Positions 47,269 through 58,302 of a stretch of 64,000 nucleotides of DNA are shown one piece after another. The notes under the pieces were generated by a model. It saw nothing but the letters and a program-made list of their open reading frames with translations. It ran no database searches and had not been told where the DNA came from. Made by a program: the position numbers and the translations under genes. This DNA comes from Enoplolaimus lenunculus (lineage: Eukaryota; Nematoda; Enoplea; Enoplida; Thoracostomopsidae). The stretch covers positions 1 through 64,000 of the forward strand of contig JASANG010001666.1 of assembly GCA_030248215.1 (NCBI GenBank), in the 5' to 3' direction. How positions within the stretch are numbered: position 1 is the stretch's first letter; each line of letters opens with the position of its first letter.

Positions 47269-50200
47269 GTAGGCTTTCTGGCTCTTGTACACTTTTCCTA
47301 ACGATTAAACACTAAAGCTTTGGTCGTTTTCAAAAACTTAGGCTTAAACTAAGGCGTTGACTTAGGCCATGGGTTTAGGAATATGCTTACGATTTAGATT
47401 ACAAGGTTGTTTAGTTCTAAGCCTAAAGCGTAAATGTGAAGAAGAACTGTACGAGAGCCAGATTTATCTGATCGTTGACGAAACGTCCAATGGAAGGAAC
47501 AGGGGCGGTACAGTATTATAAGCATATTCCTAAGTGTAAGCCTAAACCTAAGCCTAAGCGTAAGAATGAGCATATTCCTAAGCCTAAGCGTAAGACTAAG
47601 TCTAAGCCAAGCAAAAATCAGTCTAAAGCATAAGTTTACTATATTCTAGTCGCACGGAAAAACGTTCCGCCCCTGATCTTTACATGGGCCGACGAAACTG
47701 TGGATGCAAAATTAATTTTGGAAAAAATACAAAATGTTGCTTTTTTATGTGGTTTCATAATTTTAAAAAATTATATAAATCAAAATCCGGAACAAAACAT
47801 ACGGGACACAGATAATTAAGTTTTCACGGCGACACCAGACTTCGGCCCATGTAAAAATCAGGAGCGTAACGTTTTTCTGTTGGATTAAAATAGAACAACC
47901 TTAACGTTTAGACTATTTTTTGCTTGCTTAGGCTTAGGCTTAGGAATAAATTCATTCTTACGCTTAGGCTTAGGCTTAGGCTAAGGCTTAGGAATGTGCT
48001 TACAATACTGTTCCGCCCCTGTTGTTTACATTGGCCCAGACTTCTCAGAAAGCTTTGGTTGGTGTTCAAAACAAAAATACCCAAAAATTTTGGAAATTAA
48101 TATCGCGAAGCCGCTGTAAACGTTCACCGTTGTGTCACTGCGTTTAAGACTCATTGATAGAGAGCAAAGTCAGAATTACTAAAGTGATAGAAAATGCTAT
48201 AACCTCAGAAATGGCTGTATTTATTGTAAACGTTGTCGTAATACTTAGCTTTGACCTATTAAATAGCAGCGGCGCCAGCAATGAATCAACAAATTGTTGG
48301 CAAGGGTTCCTTGCGATGTATGATAGAATAAAATGCCTAGTGAGCAAACCTAGCCAGAAGCCGAACCGTATAGGACAAAATTTCTTGGATGCAAAATTTA
48401 GGTTTGTATTCATGTTTGGGGGCATAACCGCCTGATCTGGGGTGCTACTTTGCTTTGGATCCTGCAAGTGAATAACGAAACGTTGCGATTACTGTGATGA
48501 ATGATAATTTCAGCTATTTCTCAGTTTTACAAAATGTTCCATACCGTGATATCAATTTGCAGCCAAAATCAGCGAAATCTGTACTTCAAGGACTTGGATT
48601 TATACGACACGAATATGTGAGTATTAAATACTTGGACCAAACACCACACAGACCTTTACGCGTCTTCCATATTCATGCCACAGTTGCATTTCATTCTCAC
48701 TACTTTTTAGCTGCATATGTCATGCTCCAAACAGCTTTTTGTCCCAGTTTACAACTGAACCGTCTCAAACGCGAACTGTTATTTAGAGCAGCGCAAACAG
48801 CTATTTTAATGCAAATTGATTTTTATTGGATGTTCCTTATTTGATTTTGTTTAGCAGGTGAATTTTGATTGGGTAAAAACCTGCCAACAAGTTTACACCA
48901 TACAAACCAAGTGTATTTTATACTGTTAAACTATGCTTATGTCGTTTTCTGCACGACTTTAATCCACCACTCGATATCAGTTTGCATTTCAGTAGTTGTT
49001 TTATGTTGCTCTAGCCAACGATTTGCGTTTGGAATGTCACAGTTGCGATCTAGGAGAAATTGGTGTTTGGTGCACGAGAAAATATACACTGCAAACAATG
49101 GGGAGTCAAATTGACTCTCTCAGAAATAGGCTTTTCCTGACTACACAAACTGATTCAAATTCGACTCCACCACAGTCAAATTTGATTCACAATGTTGCAC
49201 GTTTGACTCAGGCGGAGTCAAATTTGACTCAGTTTGTGTAGTCAGGAAAAGCCTTTTTTTCCGACAGAGTCAATTTGACTCCCCATTTTTTACAGTGATA
49301 TGCATGCCTTTATTGGAATTCATTTTGTTACGTTTGATCTTTATATTCTACTATTTCTTGTTTGTATTGGAGTTTATTTTTTACGGCTTCAATAATTTTT
49401 GGTTCTCGTACACTTTGACCCGTCATCTGTGCCAAACGCTTAGGCTCAGGTTGAGTTTTAGGTTAAGACATAACATAGCTTAGGTTTAGATAAAGGCTTG
49501 CCTATGATACTTAGGCCAAGGCTTTGCGTGTGATTGAAAACCTAAACCCGTGGCTGAGCCTTAATTTCAAATTAATGGGAAAATTTGCAAAAGCCGAATT
49601 GTACTGTTTTAGTTTGAATCATTTGACGAAACCAGCTCTGGCACCGTTGACGCCATCGATCCGGGTGGTGAAACCGATGGCGATACTAAACCGAATGCTA
49701 TTGGTCGATTGAAATTTGCGTTGATTTTCGAACGGGCAACAACCAATGAAACTGCACGGACCGCAACAGCCAATCAAAACGCGTCAAAGTGTAAACAAAC
49801 CGAACGGCGTGGATCATCGGGAGCGCTTCAACTCAATTTGTTGGCTGGCAACTTGAATTTTGAACGCGAAGCGGTGGAAAGTAGTCCAGCAAGCTACGGA
49901 TTTGGTCAGTTATCTGATAATATAAAGTCGGCAATAGCTGCAGGGTCGAATTCGATAGCAAACGGTGCTAAAGGTTTACAAACAACAGATGGCGATGGCG
50001 AAAGAACGGATTTCGGGCGTAAACCAAGCGAAATATTTTTCAGGGCAACATTATTGCCTGGCGAGCTAGAGATTGCGCAGTCAGGTGTAGTTCAAGTCAA
50101 CAACGGGGGAGTGATGACCTTCGGAGGATCGCATCAGAAAATGAAACTGAAAGGTTGGTCTACGGGTAAACGGACCATGTGGCCTACCTGACTAATGCCG

Positions 50201-50568
50201 CTGCGCTGATTGAATTTTGTCCACTTAACCAAAGTATGCTCATTGTTACGCTTAGGCTTAGGCTTAGGCTTAGGAATATGCTCATTGTTACGCTTAGACT
50301 TAGGCTTAGGCTTAGGAATATGCTCATTGTTACGCTTAGGCTCAGGCTTAGGCTTAGGCTTAGGAATATGCTTATAATACTGTTTCGCCCCTGTTCTTTA
50401 CATTGGCCAAATTTTAAAAAAATTAGTTTAAATTTCAGTACCAGATCATTCAGCATTGAGTAAATACACGTTGTGTTTACACGCAGTGCGATTAAAAGAT
50501 TTTGAACCGATTGGTCAAATTCAACTTGCGTTGAATAAATTGAATACAAAATCATTGACTCCGCAAAC

Positions 50569-50610
<42 letters not shown>

Positions 50611-53600
50611 AGACCAGATGGCGATGCGAAATATATACAAAATGGATTTGAAACCAACAACAACGGTTCGTGCAGTGCAGGTCCATAGCAAGAACGGGGG
50701 TACAAAGGCTGAGCCTCTCGTGAAAAATATTTTCCAGCCACGTGAATACTTCTGTCCCCACGAAATGTTGGAAAGAAAAGAATTGCAAAATTTTACCCGC
50801 ATATGTCTTGAAATGAATCGCAGATATCGTATAAAACAGCGGGATAAATTATGGTCAAATTGCTTAAATTTGCAGAATCAATATTTTAGCTGTTAAAAAT
50901 AGAGAAACAATTATAATTAATTTGTTAACTTATTCTGAAATTACTACGGCACCAATTATCAGTTAGCAATAAGTGTTCAATTGAACAAAATACGTTTGAG
51001 GAACTTTAGCACCGTTTCTTGTTTTTAATTAGCAGAAACTTTGATTGACTGGTTTGCAAGTATGCACTGCATAAAATGGTGAGTCAAATTGACTCTCTCT
51101 GAAATAGGCTCTACAGGACTACACAAAACTGAGTCAAAATTCGACTGCACCAGAGACAAACGTGCAATTAAGTGAGTCGAATATGACTCTGAAATAGTCA
51201 AATTTGACTCAGTTTGTGTAGTCCTGCAGAGCCTATTTCAAAGAGAGTCAATTTGACTCACCATTTTTTGCAGTGTACAAGGCGACTTATCAATATATAC
51301 TTAGTTTATACAAGTCATGTATTAACCTTATTCCCAGTGATGTGTAGCATCTATTACCGGTTAGTAATATATTTTCAAACTGTCAATTTTCTTCAGCATT
51401 AAACATGAATACCGCACATTAACAGGATAAATCAAACGCAAAAAATATCTAAATTTATAGCAGACCATGAATTACTGTAGTGCTATTAACCCTTTCTCAA
51501 ATGAATATTTTCTATTTCTCCTGAGACATACCTTTATGCTAAGATTCGAACTCCGGTGACTGGTGTGGGAGGCGTATACCATCACCACTCAGCTATAGGA
51601 ACTTGACGCTCGAGCCCGAAGGGGCTCTCACGTCTTGTGGTGATTTAGTACTATGTATACGTGTTGCAATTGTTAAACACGGTGCGATATATACTATTTA
51701 ACGTATATACGCTGAGCTGAGTTGCCTACAGGCAACTCAATGTGAGAAGGGGTTAACATTCGGCAACTGGTGCTCGGTGATAAATACGTTTGAGAATATG
51801 AAAACTGGTGTTAATTTTGAACAAAACAGTCTTTGTTGTATTTTCAGAAAATCAATGGAAATGTATTATTGACACTCGTCTGGAAACCAGAATTGTTTCG
51901 ACTTAAAATCACTGTTAATCGTGCGACGAATTTGTTGGGTGATGTTAAAAATTTAGGTAAGCTCAAACGGCAATACTTTTGGTATCCGCGGGATATCCGA
52001 AATGCTAAGAAAATTTCGAAATATTTTGCACTGTTTCACCAGTACAGTAGCAAGAGTTGACGAAAAGAAATTCTGGATTAAAACCCGAGTCTGGTGCCGT
52101 ACCGCTCCATAGTCTTGATTTTTATTATTTTTAATCAAAAGTGATTCAAAAATTAATAGTAAATTATACGTACTAAACCACTCATCCAACGCAAAAATGA
52201 CACAATTTAACTCAGCGCGTCGCTTTTTATACACATGAAAAATTTAGATTTATGTAGGTACTGTAAAAAATACATTATGAGTTTAGCAGTACTCCATATA
52301 AAAGATCAAAAAAGTAAAAGTTTTAAGTCTTAAAAATTAAAATTTAATTGAAATCGTTAGGGGAGGTTATAAAAAGCCAAATTGGCATTATGTTCCAATT
52401 TATTAAGACTAGAGCGCCTATTGAAGATTTCGACCGATATTATTTTTAGCAATGTAAAAACAAAAATTACTCCTAAGTTTAAGCCTCTTTAGCGTAACAA
52501 ATATAAGTCTAAAACAATGCTTAAGCCAAAGCCCAAGCAAAACAATTAGGCTAAAATGTAAGCATAGTTTATTGCAATTCCGTGAGAAAGTGAGCACAAG
52601 CAGATTCAGAGGGGGCGGGGGTGGCCTACGCCCTAGTCAGAAATTTTTTGTAACAAAAGGATAATGTTGTTACCTTACAACGTTTGCCCTTGAGAATTTT
52701 TTTGTAAAAAATGATAAGGTCCAGTACATTACAATTTTCCCGCCGGATTTTTTTGTAAAAAAAATAACGTTTTTTTCGTAGTACTTTACAATTTTTCCCC
52801 TCAGTAAATTTTTTGGTGAAAAATTACGTTTCATAACATTTGCCAGGCCGCCCCTGTCAGAAATTTCTGGATCAGCCGCTGAAAGCGGGGCACCTCTTAA
52901 AGTAACATGGGCTCAAGCATAAGGATATTTCAATGCGGTTCTTTACTCATGGAACGTAAAACGACCATCCGATGGAATCCCTGTTGCAATGGTTTAAATC
53001 ACACGGATACAAACCAAAACAACACAATTTCAAGTGACCAAGGCAATATTTGTTAGTCAGTAGCAAACTTCTAAACCGAAGACCCAGAACTATTGAGGCA
53101 GCTGCATAATTAAATAACGATTTGTAGAATTTTATGTTTTACGGTCCCAACAATCGCCTTGTGGCTCAATGTACTTCCTTTAGAGCAACCATTTAAAACA
53201 AATGCTTAAAAAACGAAAATTGAGGTTCGGAAAGCCAAAAAACAGAAATTCGAGTTTCGTATATACTTCCAAAATAGAAAATTTAAATACCAATATCAGA
53301 GTAAATATGAGGCAAGAATTAACGGATAAGAAAAAATATCCGATGTCCATCACTATACGCAACTTTAAGATTATAAAAAGTTGTTTGAAGCTAATCAACT
53401 ACAAAACAACCGGCCTATAACGTGAGTTCTCAATTTGGTATTAATAATTTTAGACACATACGTTCGCGTTGCGGTATTCAACCGCTTAGAGCATTTAGCG
53501 AGCAATAAAACTACAGTTCAAATCCAGACCGCAAATCCAATCTATGAAGAATCGTTCGAATTCAACTTGGCTACAGGGAAACTTGATGATTTAAGAATTG

Positions 53601-54901
53601 AGTTACAGGTCAGTCGTACCACTGTCGCTATGAACGTCAAAATTGTCTGTTTGTCTGTACGAAGCCTAAGTTTTATCCCAACAACTCTACACTGCAAAAA
53701 ATGGTGAGTCAAATTGACTCTCTCCGAAACAGGCTCTACGGGACTACACAAACTGAGTCAAATTCGACTCCGCCAGGGTCAAACATGTGACTCAGTGAAT
53801 CGAATTTGACTCTGACGGAGTCGAATTTTGACTCAATTTGTGTAGTCCCGTTGAGCCTATTTCGGAGAGAGTCAATTTGACTCCCTATTTTTTGCTGTGT
53901 ACTGCGCCTAAGTTTTATCGCAGAAACTTTTGCAAGAACAATCTAACTTTTTTAAATAAACCAAATTGTCAACAGCTTAAAAGACAAGTTTAGCAAATAT
54001 ATATACTTAAACACACTCGGGCATATAGTGGTTTTCCGTCATAGCACCGTTTAAGTTCGAATTATCGTTACCGATGAGCGAACATGGCAACGGGACCGTC
54101 AGCACCTATTCATTGATTACTGCCAGAATAAGATTAGTGCGTTACTAAGCTATCGTTAACGGTTTGCCCATATCTTAACAAATATTTTCGTCAGTTTTCG
54201 GAGCTGCTGAGGATGTACCACGAGTCTATAATTTCATCGATACGCGACTAATCAAAGTCAAATTCGACTCCGCCAGAGTCACAAATTGAGTCGAATTTGA
54301 CTCAGGCGGAGTCGAATTTTGACTCAGTTTGTGTACAGTCAGGAAAAGCCTATTTCGGAGAGTCAATGTGATTCACCATTTTTCGCAGTGCAGGAGTACA
54401 CAGGTCATATGGCGTACTGCGTTGTTACGATTATAACCAGTTGTGTGCCGGTTTATTTCAAAATGCCAGAGCCGATTGCGGTACGACTGCACCAGTTCAG
54501 CCCTGAACGTAGGTAATCTTTGATTTCAGGTAATTCGACTAAGCGGAAATTCCGAAATTCGTGGCATCGTCGAAATAGGCGCCGAATCGTTGTGTGACGA
54601 TGGTTTCTTACATTTCCTAGAAATGGTTTCAAAACCAGGTCAATCGGTTCCAATGTGGCATCAGCTTCAGTCACCAAAGTTAGCAATAATACAACGAAAC
54701 GCGTTACAAGCAACATCATTCGTCACAACAGCAACAACTAAAGGTCGATCGCTAACCCCAAACGCGACAACAACTTCTGCAAGTTCGAAAATAATAACCA
54801 ATCAAAAGACGCCATTCATGTTAACAAAGTATCCAATGAAATGTCAAATGGATGGTTCCAGTGTTGCAAGCAGCAATAATCGTCGATTTCATGCGAAATA
54901 A
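47051..54901 (+). CDS. Synaptotagmin 14/16-like protein, seven-exon gene model
   Basis: Coding exons 47051-47268, 48514-48616, 49613-50153, 50439-50680, 51848-51956, 53454-53608 and 54530-54901; every intron is GT-AG, all junction phases agree, and the total is 1740 nt (579 residues plus stop). Order: short luminal N-terminus with an NTS sequon (residue 6), one membrane segment at about 14-38 followed by RR, a linker, a C2A-like domain (about 137-320), an Asn-rich linker (about 330-343), a C2B-like domain (about 370-502) and a 77-residue tail. C2B shows DTYVRV, TANPIYEESFEF and the terminal MWHQL typical of synaptotagmins. The family tethers membranes and acts in vesicle traffic. The usual Asp-x-Asp Ca2+ ligands of loop 3 are absent (IELQVIRLSGN), so Ca2+-independent binding is inferred, as in Syt14/16. 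C2A is stretched by insertions. Least certain: the exon 4 donor and the exact start. Confidence 0.8.
47485..47690. mobile_element. Family B MITE in synaptotagmin intron 1 (minus orientation)
   Basis: GTCCAATGGAAGGAACAGGG left, GCCCCTGATCTTTACATGGG then CC right. GACGAAAC flanks both sides perfectly. Confidence 0.93.
47844..48036. mobile_element. Family B MITE in synaptotagmin intron 1
   Basis: GGCCCATGTAAAAATCAGGA left, CCCCTGTTGTTTACATTGGC then C right. CAGACTTC flanks both sides perfectly. Opposite orientation to the copy 150 bp upstream. Confidence 0.93.
48514..48616 (+). CDS. Synaptotagmin-like exon 2 (cytosolic linker)
   Basis: Acceptor AATTTCAG ends at 48513 and a strong donor GTGAGT begins at 48617 (phase 0). 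It codes YFSVLQNVPYRDINLQ and continues to LGFIRHEY. The single leading base completes the phase-2 codon from exon 1, which supports this acceptor over the second CAG at 48522-48524. Confidence 0.7.
49087..49297. mobile_element. Family E foldback MITE in synaptotagmin intron 2
   Basis: CACTGCAAACAATGGGGAG left, CTCCCCATTTTTTACAGTG right; long complementary arms. Confidence 0.9.
49613..50153 (+). CDS. Synaptotagmin-like exon 3 (start of C2A)
   Basis: Acceptor TACTGTTTTAG ends at 49612; entry is phase 0. An acidic Gly/Asp-rich stretch leads into IGRLKFALIFE, the usual first beta strand of a C2 domain, followed by a long insertion, then ALQLNLLAG and FFRATLLPGE, which resemble later C2 strands. 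Donor at 50154 is GTTGGT, weak but in phase 1, matching exon 4. The insertions make C2A longer than in vertebrate relatives. Confidence 0.72.
50230..50408. mobile_element. Family B MITE in synaptotagmin intron 3, left end lost
   Basis: Three blocks of TTAGGC separated by GGAATATGCTCATTGTTACG; right end CGCCCCTGTTCTTTACATTG then GCC. It fills most of the 285-bp intron and stops 30 bp before the acceptor. Confidence 0.9.
50439..50680 (+). CDS. Synaptotagmin-like exon 4 (end of C2A, poly-Asn linker)
   Basis: Acceptor AAATTTCAG ends at 50438. Codes SKYTLCLHAVRLKDFEPIGQ, the last C2A strands with the conserved IG pair, then a linker holding 13 consecutive Asn from a CAA/AAC microsatellite. The donor is placed at 50681 (CAG|GTCCAT, phase 0) because exon 5 needs phase 0. 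The open frame continues to 50896, so a later donor or a missed small exon is possible. Confidence 0.6.
50571..50611. repeat. (CAA)n microsatellite inside exon 4
   Basis: About 13 AAC/CAA units coding the Asn run in the linker between the two C2 domains. Confidence 0.95.
51065..51276. mobile_element. Family E foldback MITE in synaptotagmin intron 4
   Basis: CACTGCATAAAATGGTGAG left, CTCACCATTTTTTGCAGTG right; four TGAGTCA/TGACTCA words. Confidence 0.92.
51486..51756. mobile_element. Family A element in synaptotagmin intron 4
   Basis: TTAACCCTTTCTCAAATG left, TGTGAGAAGGGGTTAA right; intact A and B boxes on the minus strand. Confidence 0.92.
51848..51956 (+). CDS. Synaptotagmin-like exon 5 (start of C2B)
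   Basis: Acceptor TTGTATTTTCAG ends at 51847; donor GTAAGC at 51957 (phase 1). Codes NGNVLLTLVWKPELFRLKIT and then NRATNLLGDVKNL, the first two strands and loop 1 of C2B. Loop 1 keeps only one of the canonical Ca2+-ligand Asp positions (LGD). Confidence 0.82.
52600..52881. mobile_element. Family I-like old element in synaptotagmin intron 5
   Basis: AGAGGGGGCGGGGGTGGCC left, CAGAAATTTCTGGATCAGCC right. Internal AAATTTTTTTGTAAAAA-type words repeat. Confidence 0.45.
53454..53608 (+). CDS. Synaptotagmin-like exon 6 (C2B core)
   Basis: Acceptor AATAATTTTAG ends at 53453; donor GTCAGT at 53609 (phase 0). Codes (D)TYVRVAVFN, NKTTVQIQTANPIYEESF and LDDLRIELQ, the most recognisable C2B segment. A family E MITE begins 82 bp past the donor. 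Confidence 0.88.
53690..53899. mobile_element. Family E foldback MITE in synaptotagmin intron 6
   Basis: CACTGCAAAAAATGGTGAG left, CCCTATTTTTTGCTGTG right, TA both sides; starts 82 bp past exon 6. Confidence 0.92.
54252..54393. mobile_element. Family E foldback MITE, left part lost, intron 6
   Basis: Begins GTCAAATTCGACTCCGCC and ends ACCATTTTTCGCAGTGC, in the same intron as the copy at 53690. Confidence 0.8.
54530..54901 (+). CDS. Synaptotagmin-like exon 7 (end of C2B and tail)
   Basis: Acceptor TTGATTTCAG ends at 54529. Codes VIRLSGNSEIRGIVEIGAES, then FLEMVSKPGQSVPMWHQL, the standard synaptotagmin C-terminal signature, then a Ser/Thr-rich tail of about 77 residues ending HAK and TAA. AATAAA overlaps the stop (54897-54902), too close to serve as the poly(A) signal on its own. 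Confidence 0.88.
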   Translation, partial: VIRLSGNSEIRGIVEIGAESLCDDGFLHFLEMVSKPGQSVPMWHQLQSPKLAIIQRNALQATSFVTTATTKGRSLTPNATTTSASSKIITNQKTPFMLTKYPMKCQMDGSSVASSNNRRFHAK

Positions 54902-54975
54902 AATTTCCCGCATGAAAATAGTGTTTTTATATTGATGCTAAAATTGCGTTTTAACAACCTCTATAATTATTTATT

Positions 54976-55312
54976 CCAGGTCCGTCTTCGGCAAAAAATT
55001 AACCTCCGCACCTGTTTCAGCAGAATTTGTGAACAAAGTTCCGCAATTTTGGGTGTAAAATTTTTCGTATTGCTACAAATTTGAAGCCCTTGAATGAGTT
55101 GGTTTGTAACCTTGAGGTAATTTAGATGGCTATAAATGTTGACATTTCTCAAAAAAGCAGCTTAAAAATTATTTTTTAACATTTTGCAAATTGTTGTTAA
55201 AATTAGAAAATTCATTAATTTTTTTTACCTAATTTTGTCCCAAATCTGGTTCAGCCGAAATTTGCTGATCCCGACTACGGCTCCGGTTCTTTTCACTTCC
55301 GGTTGCACCCTG
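54976..55312. mobile_element. hAT-like element (CAGGGTGCAACCGG end)
   Basis: Right end CTTCCGGTTGCACCCTG matches the 14387 element; left end near CCAGGTCCGTCTTCGG is less sure. Lies just 3' of the synaptotagmin stop. Confidence 0.6.
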
Positions 55313-55425
55313 TTACAAAAGTAGCTTTCAGACAAAATTTGTTGCACAAGTGTTTCGTTTTTTTACGTATTACACTATTTAGATTTGTTCGTGAAAGAGA
55401 TTACAACGATCAAAGTTGAAACTGT

Positions 55426-55512
55426 AGGCAACCTTCCGGTTCCGGTAGAATTTATCCCGATGGTTCCGGCAGTTAGCAAATTATGCTGTCAGACGTTTAA
55501 TAATTTTGTTCC
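55426..55512. mobile_element. CCGGTTCCGG hAT-like fragment
   Basis: AGGCAACCTTCCGGTTCCGG and GATGGTTCCGGCAG; ends not definable. Confidence 0.4.
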
Positions 55513-56479
55513 GGCGTTTCTGGCATGTGTACAAAAAACTCATTTTGTTGACAATTCATAAGTCTTTTCTTGAAATTAGTGATTTTAACATTGCTCTAAC
55601 TATATACCACATCTGCTATATCAAAGAAAACTCAAAACTATATAAGTTGCCGAAACAGTCACGACTTGGGTAGGCTATTAAGTAACCAGTGCCGTAAGTA
55701 GACCGTGATAACAGTGTACCACACAACTAATGATTTACTCAAATACAACTGAAAATTAGTAAGTTTATCAAAAAAGGTTTCTTCAAGAAAAAAGATGGAA
55801 GCAAGCGAAATAATACACCACCTCGTGTTATTTTAAACGTTTATACTTGCAACAATTTTACGCATATACTTGGTTTTCAGTGTATATTGTGTGTTTGAAG
55901 TTTATGCGTGCGCTGATTTCCCGTTTCTGTGAATAATCGCACATCTACTCAATGGATATATTTTGAATAAAATGCACGTGTGTTCAGTGTTCACCTATAT
56001 TATGCATCATCCACAAGGTACAAAATGAAAAAATTCATTTTCGGGCGTCCACTTTTGACCAATATCAACTCCAACAAACTCGCATCAGTTCACCAAGCTA
56101 TGTATAAAAGCGCACAAAGCAATTTTGTACAATTCCACAACAACATTGTATTTAGAGTTGACTTTTTCTTTTACTCTAATTAATTTCGTGTAATACACGA
56201 AACAGAAATTTCATAAAATTGTTTAAGTAATTAATGATTTCGCGACTGTTAAATATGTAATTTTCAAAATAAATTCCATTCCACTACACCTCAAAATAAA
56301 TTGCATTAATTTGTCGACGCAAAGAAATAAATATATTAGGGAAATTTTGTATAGAATTAATATTTCATGTAAAAACTTATTTCCTTACATAACATGAGGT
56401 GCACGTGTTTGATAGATAAATCAATTTCGGCAATGAACAGTTTCATTAGAACGTTAAAGTGATATTACCACAGTGGAAG
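55513..56479. other. AT-rich stretch, no feature
   Basis: No gene or shared repeat recognised. Confidence 0.4.
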
Positions 56480-56730
56480 CGGGTAATTCGGAAAAAACTT
56501 GTGTTCCGATTCCGACTGGCTTCTGTTCTGATGCCGGAATTCCGATTTTTCGGTTATGAGTTTTTAAGCTGATTGGACTTAAATTTTGCCTATTTTTTCG
56601 TTTCTTTGGAAATCTATTCATTTTTGTTAATAAGTATTCTCAGTAGCAGAGTAAATTATTTCGTTGATTGTCAAAATGTGACTGCAACTGAAAACTTTAA
56701 GCTCTACCTTTAAACGAATAACAAAATATA

Positions 56731-56768
56731 ATGCAGGAACCACAATATTATGCGTACGCAATGTGGTT
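56731..56768. repeat. Inner inverted repeat, left arm
   Basis: ATGCAGGAACCACAATATTA plus TGCGTACGCAATGTGGT pairs with 59643-59680 at about 34 of 36 positions. Confidence 0.85.
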
Positions 56769-57415
56769 AATCGTTTCAGTAATATGGAAAACATAGTTAA
56801 GTTGCTAAAACTCGTTTTGCTACCACCAAAAAAAATTTAATTTTGAGTACAGTTTTCTTAATTGCTATTGTCCTATTTGTTACCAAAATCTTAACCTCTT
56901 CTACTAAATACTTAACTTAGCAATATAGAAAGGACAGTTTGAAGTTTTGAAGTACAATTGAATTGAAACACATTCTATATATTAATAACTGAATTACTCT
57001 TCAAAAGGTCAAGTTTTTGTTGCATTTACAAACAACGTCTTTTAAATTGCTGTTGCTCAAACATAACAGAATAGGTTTTATACTTTAAGTGGAATGGTGT
57101 ATAAAATATCTGCATATTTAGTCATTCCATTTAATTATACTATATATTTCCATTAATGTGAAACTATAGTAGTTTAGAAAAGGAAAACGCGTTGAACATC
57201 TCTTCCAGACTACCCTAAATCGTGGAGGTAGGCCCACATTGCAATAACCATTTTAGAAAATCATAGGCAGTCTGGAAAAGGCATATAAAATTATTCGACC
57301 TTTATTGAAAAGGCAGTTTTGCTACTTGGAATTATTGAACGCAATTTCATTGTACTATTGTTAAAATTAGCTTCATACTAATTAACTATAATTTAGTTTA
57401 ACACAGGATATAAAC

Positions 57416-57800
57416 AATTGAAGTTGGCGAAGTATTTAAAATTTCAAGAATTTGAAGTTGCAAGACAATCAAAATTTGACAGTGAAATTGTATAAACTTT
57501 TCTGATATCTCTAAAGTTTGGAATTGCGAAGTAGTATTTTCATACTATCCAAACTATGATTAAAACGTAAAACATGCATATAACAAATAGATTTCGCCCG
57601 TACTTCAATGTGTCGGTGTATTTAAAATAATAAGAATTTGAAGTGTCAAGGCAATCAAAATTGGATATTGAAATTGTAAACTTTTCTAATATCTTTAGTG
57701 TTTGGATGTTGAAATTGCAGAACATAGATTTTGTCGGTAACAATAGTAAAGCTTAAAATAGAATGTGTTTTCATAGTGATATCCAACTAGTTAAAAATTT
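57416..57800. repeat. Diverged tandem duplication, period ~189 bp
   Basis: AAGAATTTGAAGTTGCAAGA at about 57446 and AAGAATTTGAAGTGTCAAGG at about 57634 mark matching positions; both are followed by AACTTTTCT-ATATCT and AAATAGATTT. Confidence 0.75.
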
Positions 57801-57896
57801 AGAACCTGTATATATCAAATAGATTTTGTCCTCAGAAGTAGCAGTATTGCTTTATATAGAAAGGCGGCTAATGTTATTATAAAAGAGCAGTATATA

Positions 57897-58066
57897 GTGG
57901 CAGTGTATGTCTAAAACCTAAAGCCTAATCCTAAAGTGGCAGTTATTCCTAATCCTAAGACTAATCCTAAGTGTTGCAAAAGTGGCAGTGTATTCCTAAA
58001 CCTAAAGCCTAATCCTAAAGTGGCAGTTATTCCTATATCCTAAGACTAATCCTAAGCGTTGCAAAA
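57897..58066. repeat. 85-bp tandem duplication with family C words
   Basis: Two units from GTGGCAGTGTAT to GTTGCAAAA. CCTAAG words and GCGTTGCAAAAATGTGTTCC are the reverse complement of the family C core spacer. Confidence 0.85.
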
Positions 58067-58302
58067 ATGTGTTCCTACTGCGGGGTTTATAAGCAGACAA
58101 AATGTTACCCAATAGGGAGTTATAATTTCGCCTAAACCTGTTGCTTTATGCATGAAATTTTGTCAATAGGGGCGCATCATTTTTATAAGCATTTTCCTAA
58201 AGTAAGCATGCATAAAGCGTATGTCAGGCAAAATTAGTCTAAAGTGTCAGTCAAGGTAGGAACCGGGACATCAGACCTTTCAACTAAGCAGCTGGAAAAG
58301 CG

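Noticed and set aside
48144-48467. Overlapping frames on both strands between synaptotagmin exons 1 and 2
   Set aside because: Neither fits a spliced exon in phase with its neighbours, and exon 1 to exon 2 joins in phase without it.
50184-50741. 185-codon minus-strand frame with poly-Cys and poly-Leu/Ser
   Set aside because: Antisense of synaptotagmin exon 4 microsatellite and of the family B TTAGGC array.
54394-54514. Possible extra exon in synaptotagmin intron 6 (EYTGHMAYCVVTIITSC)
   Set aside because: Exon 6 joins exon 7 in phase directly and the C2B sequence stays continuous; the candidate would break it and overlaps a MITE end.
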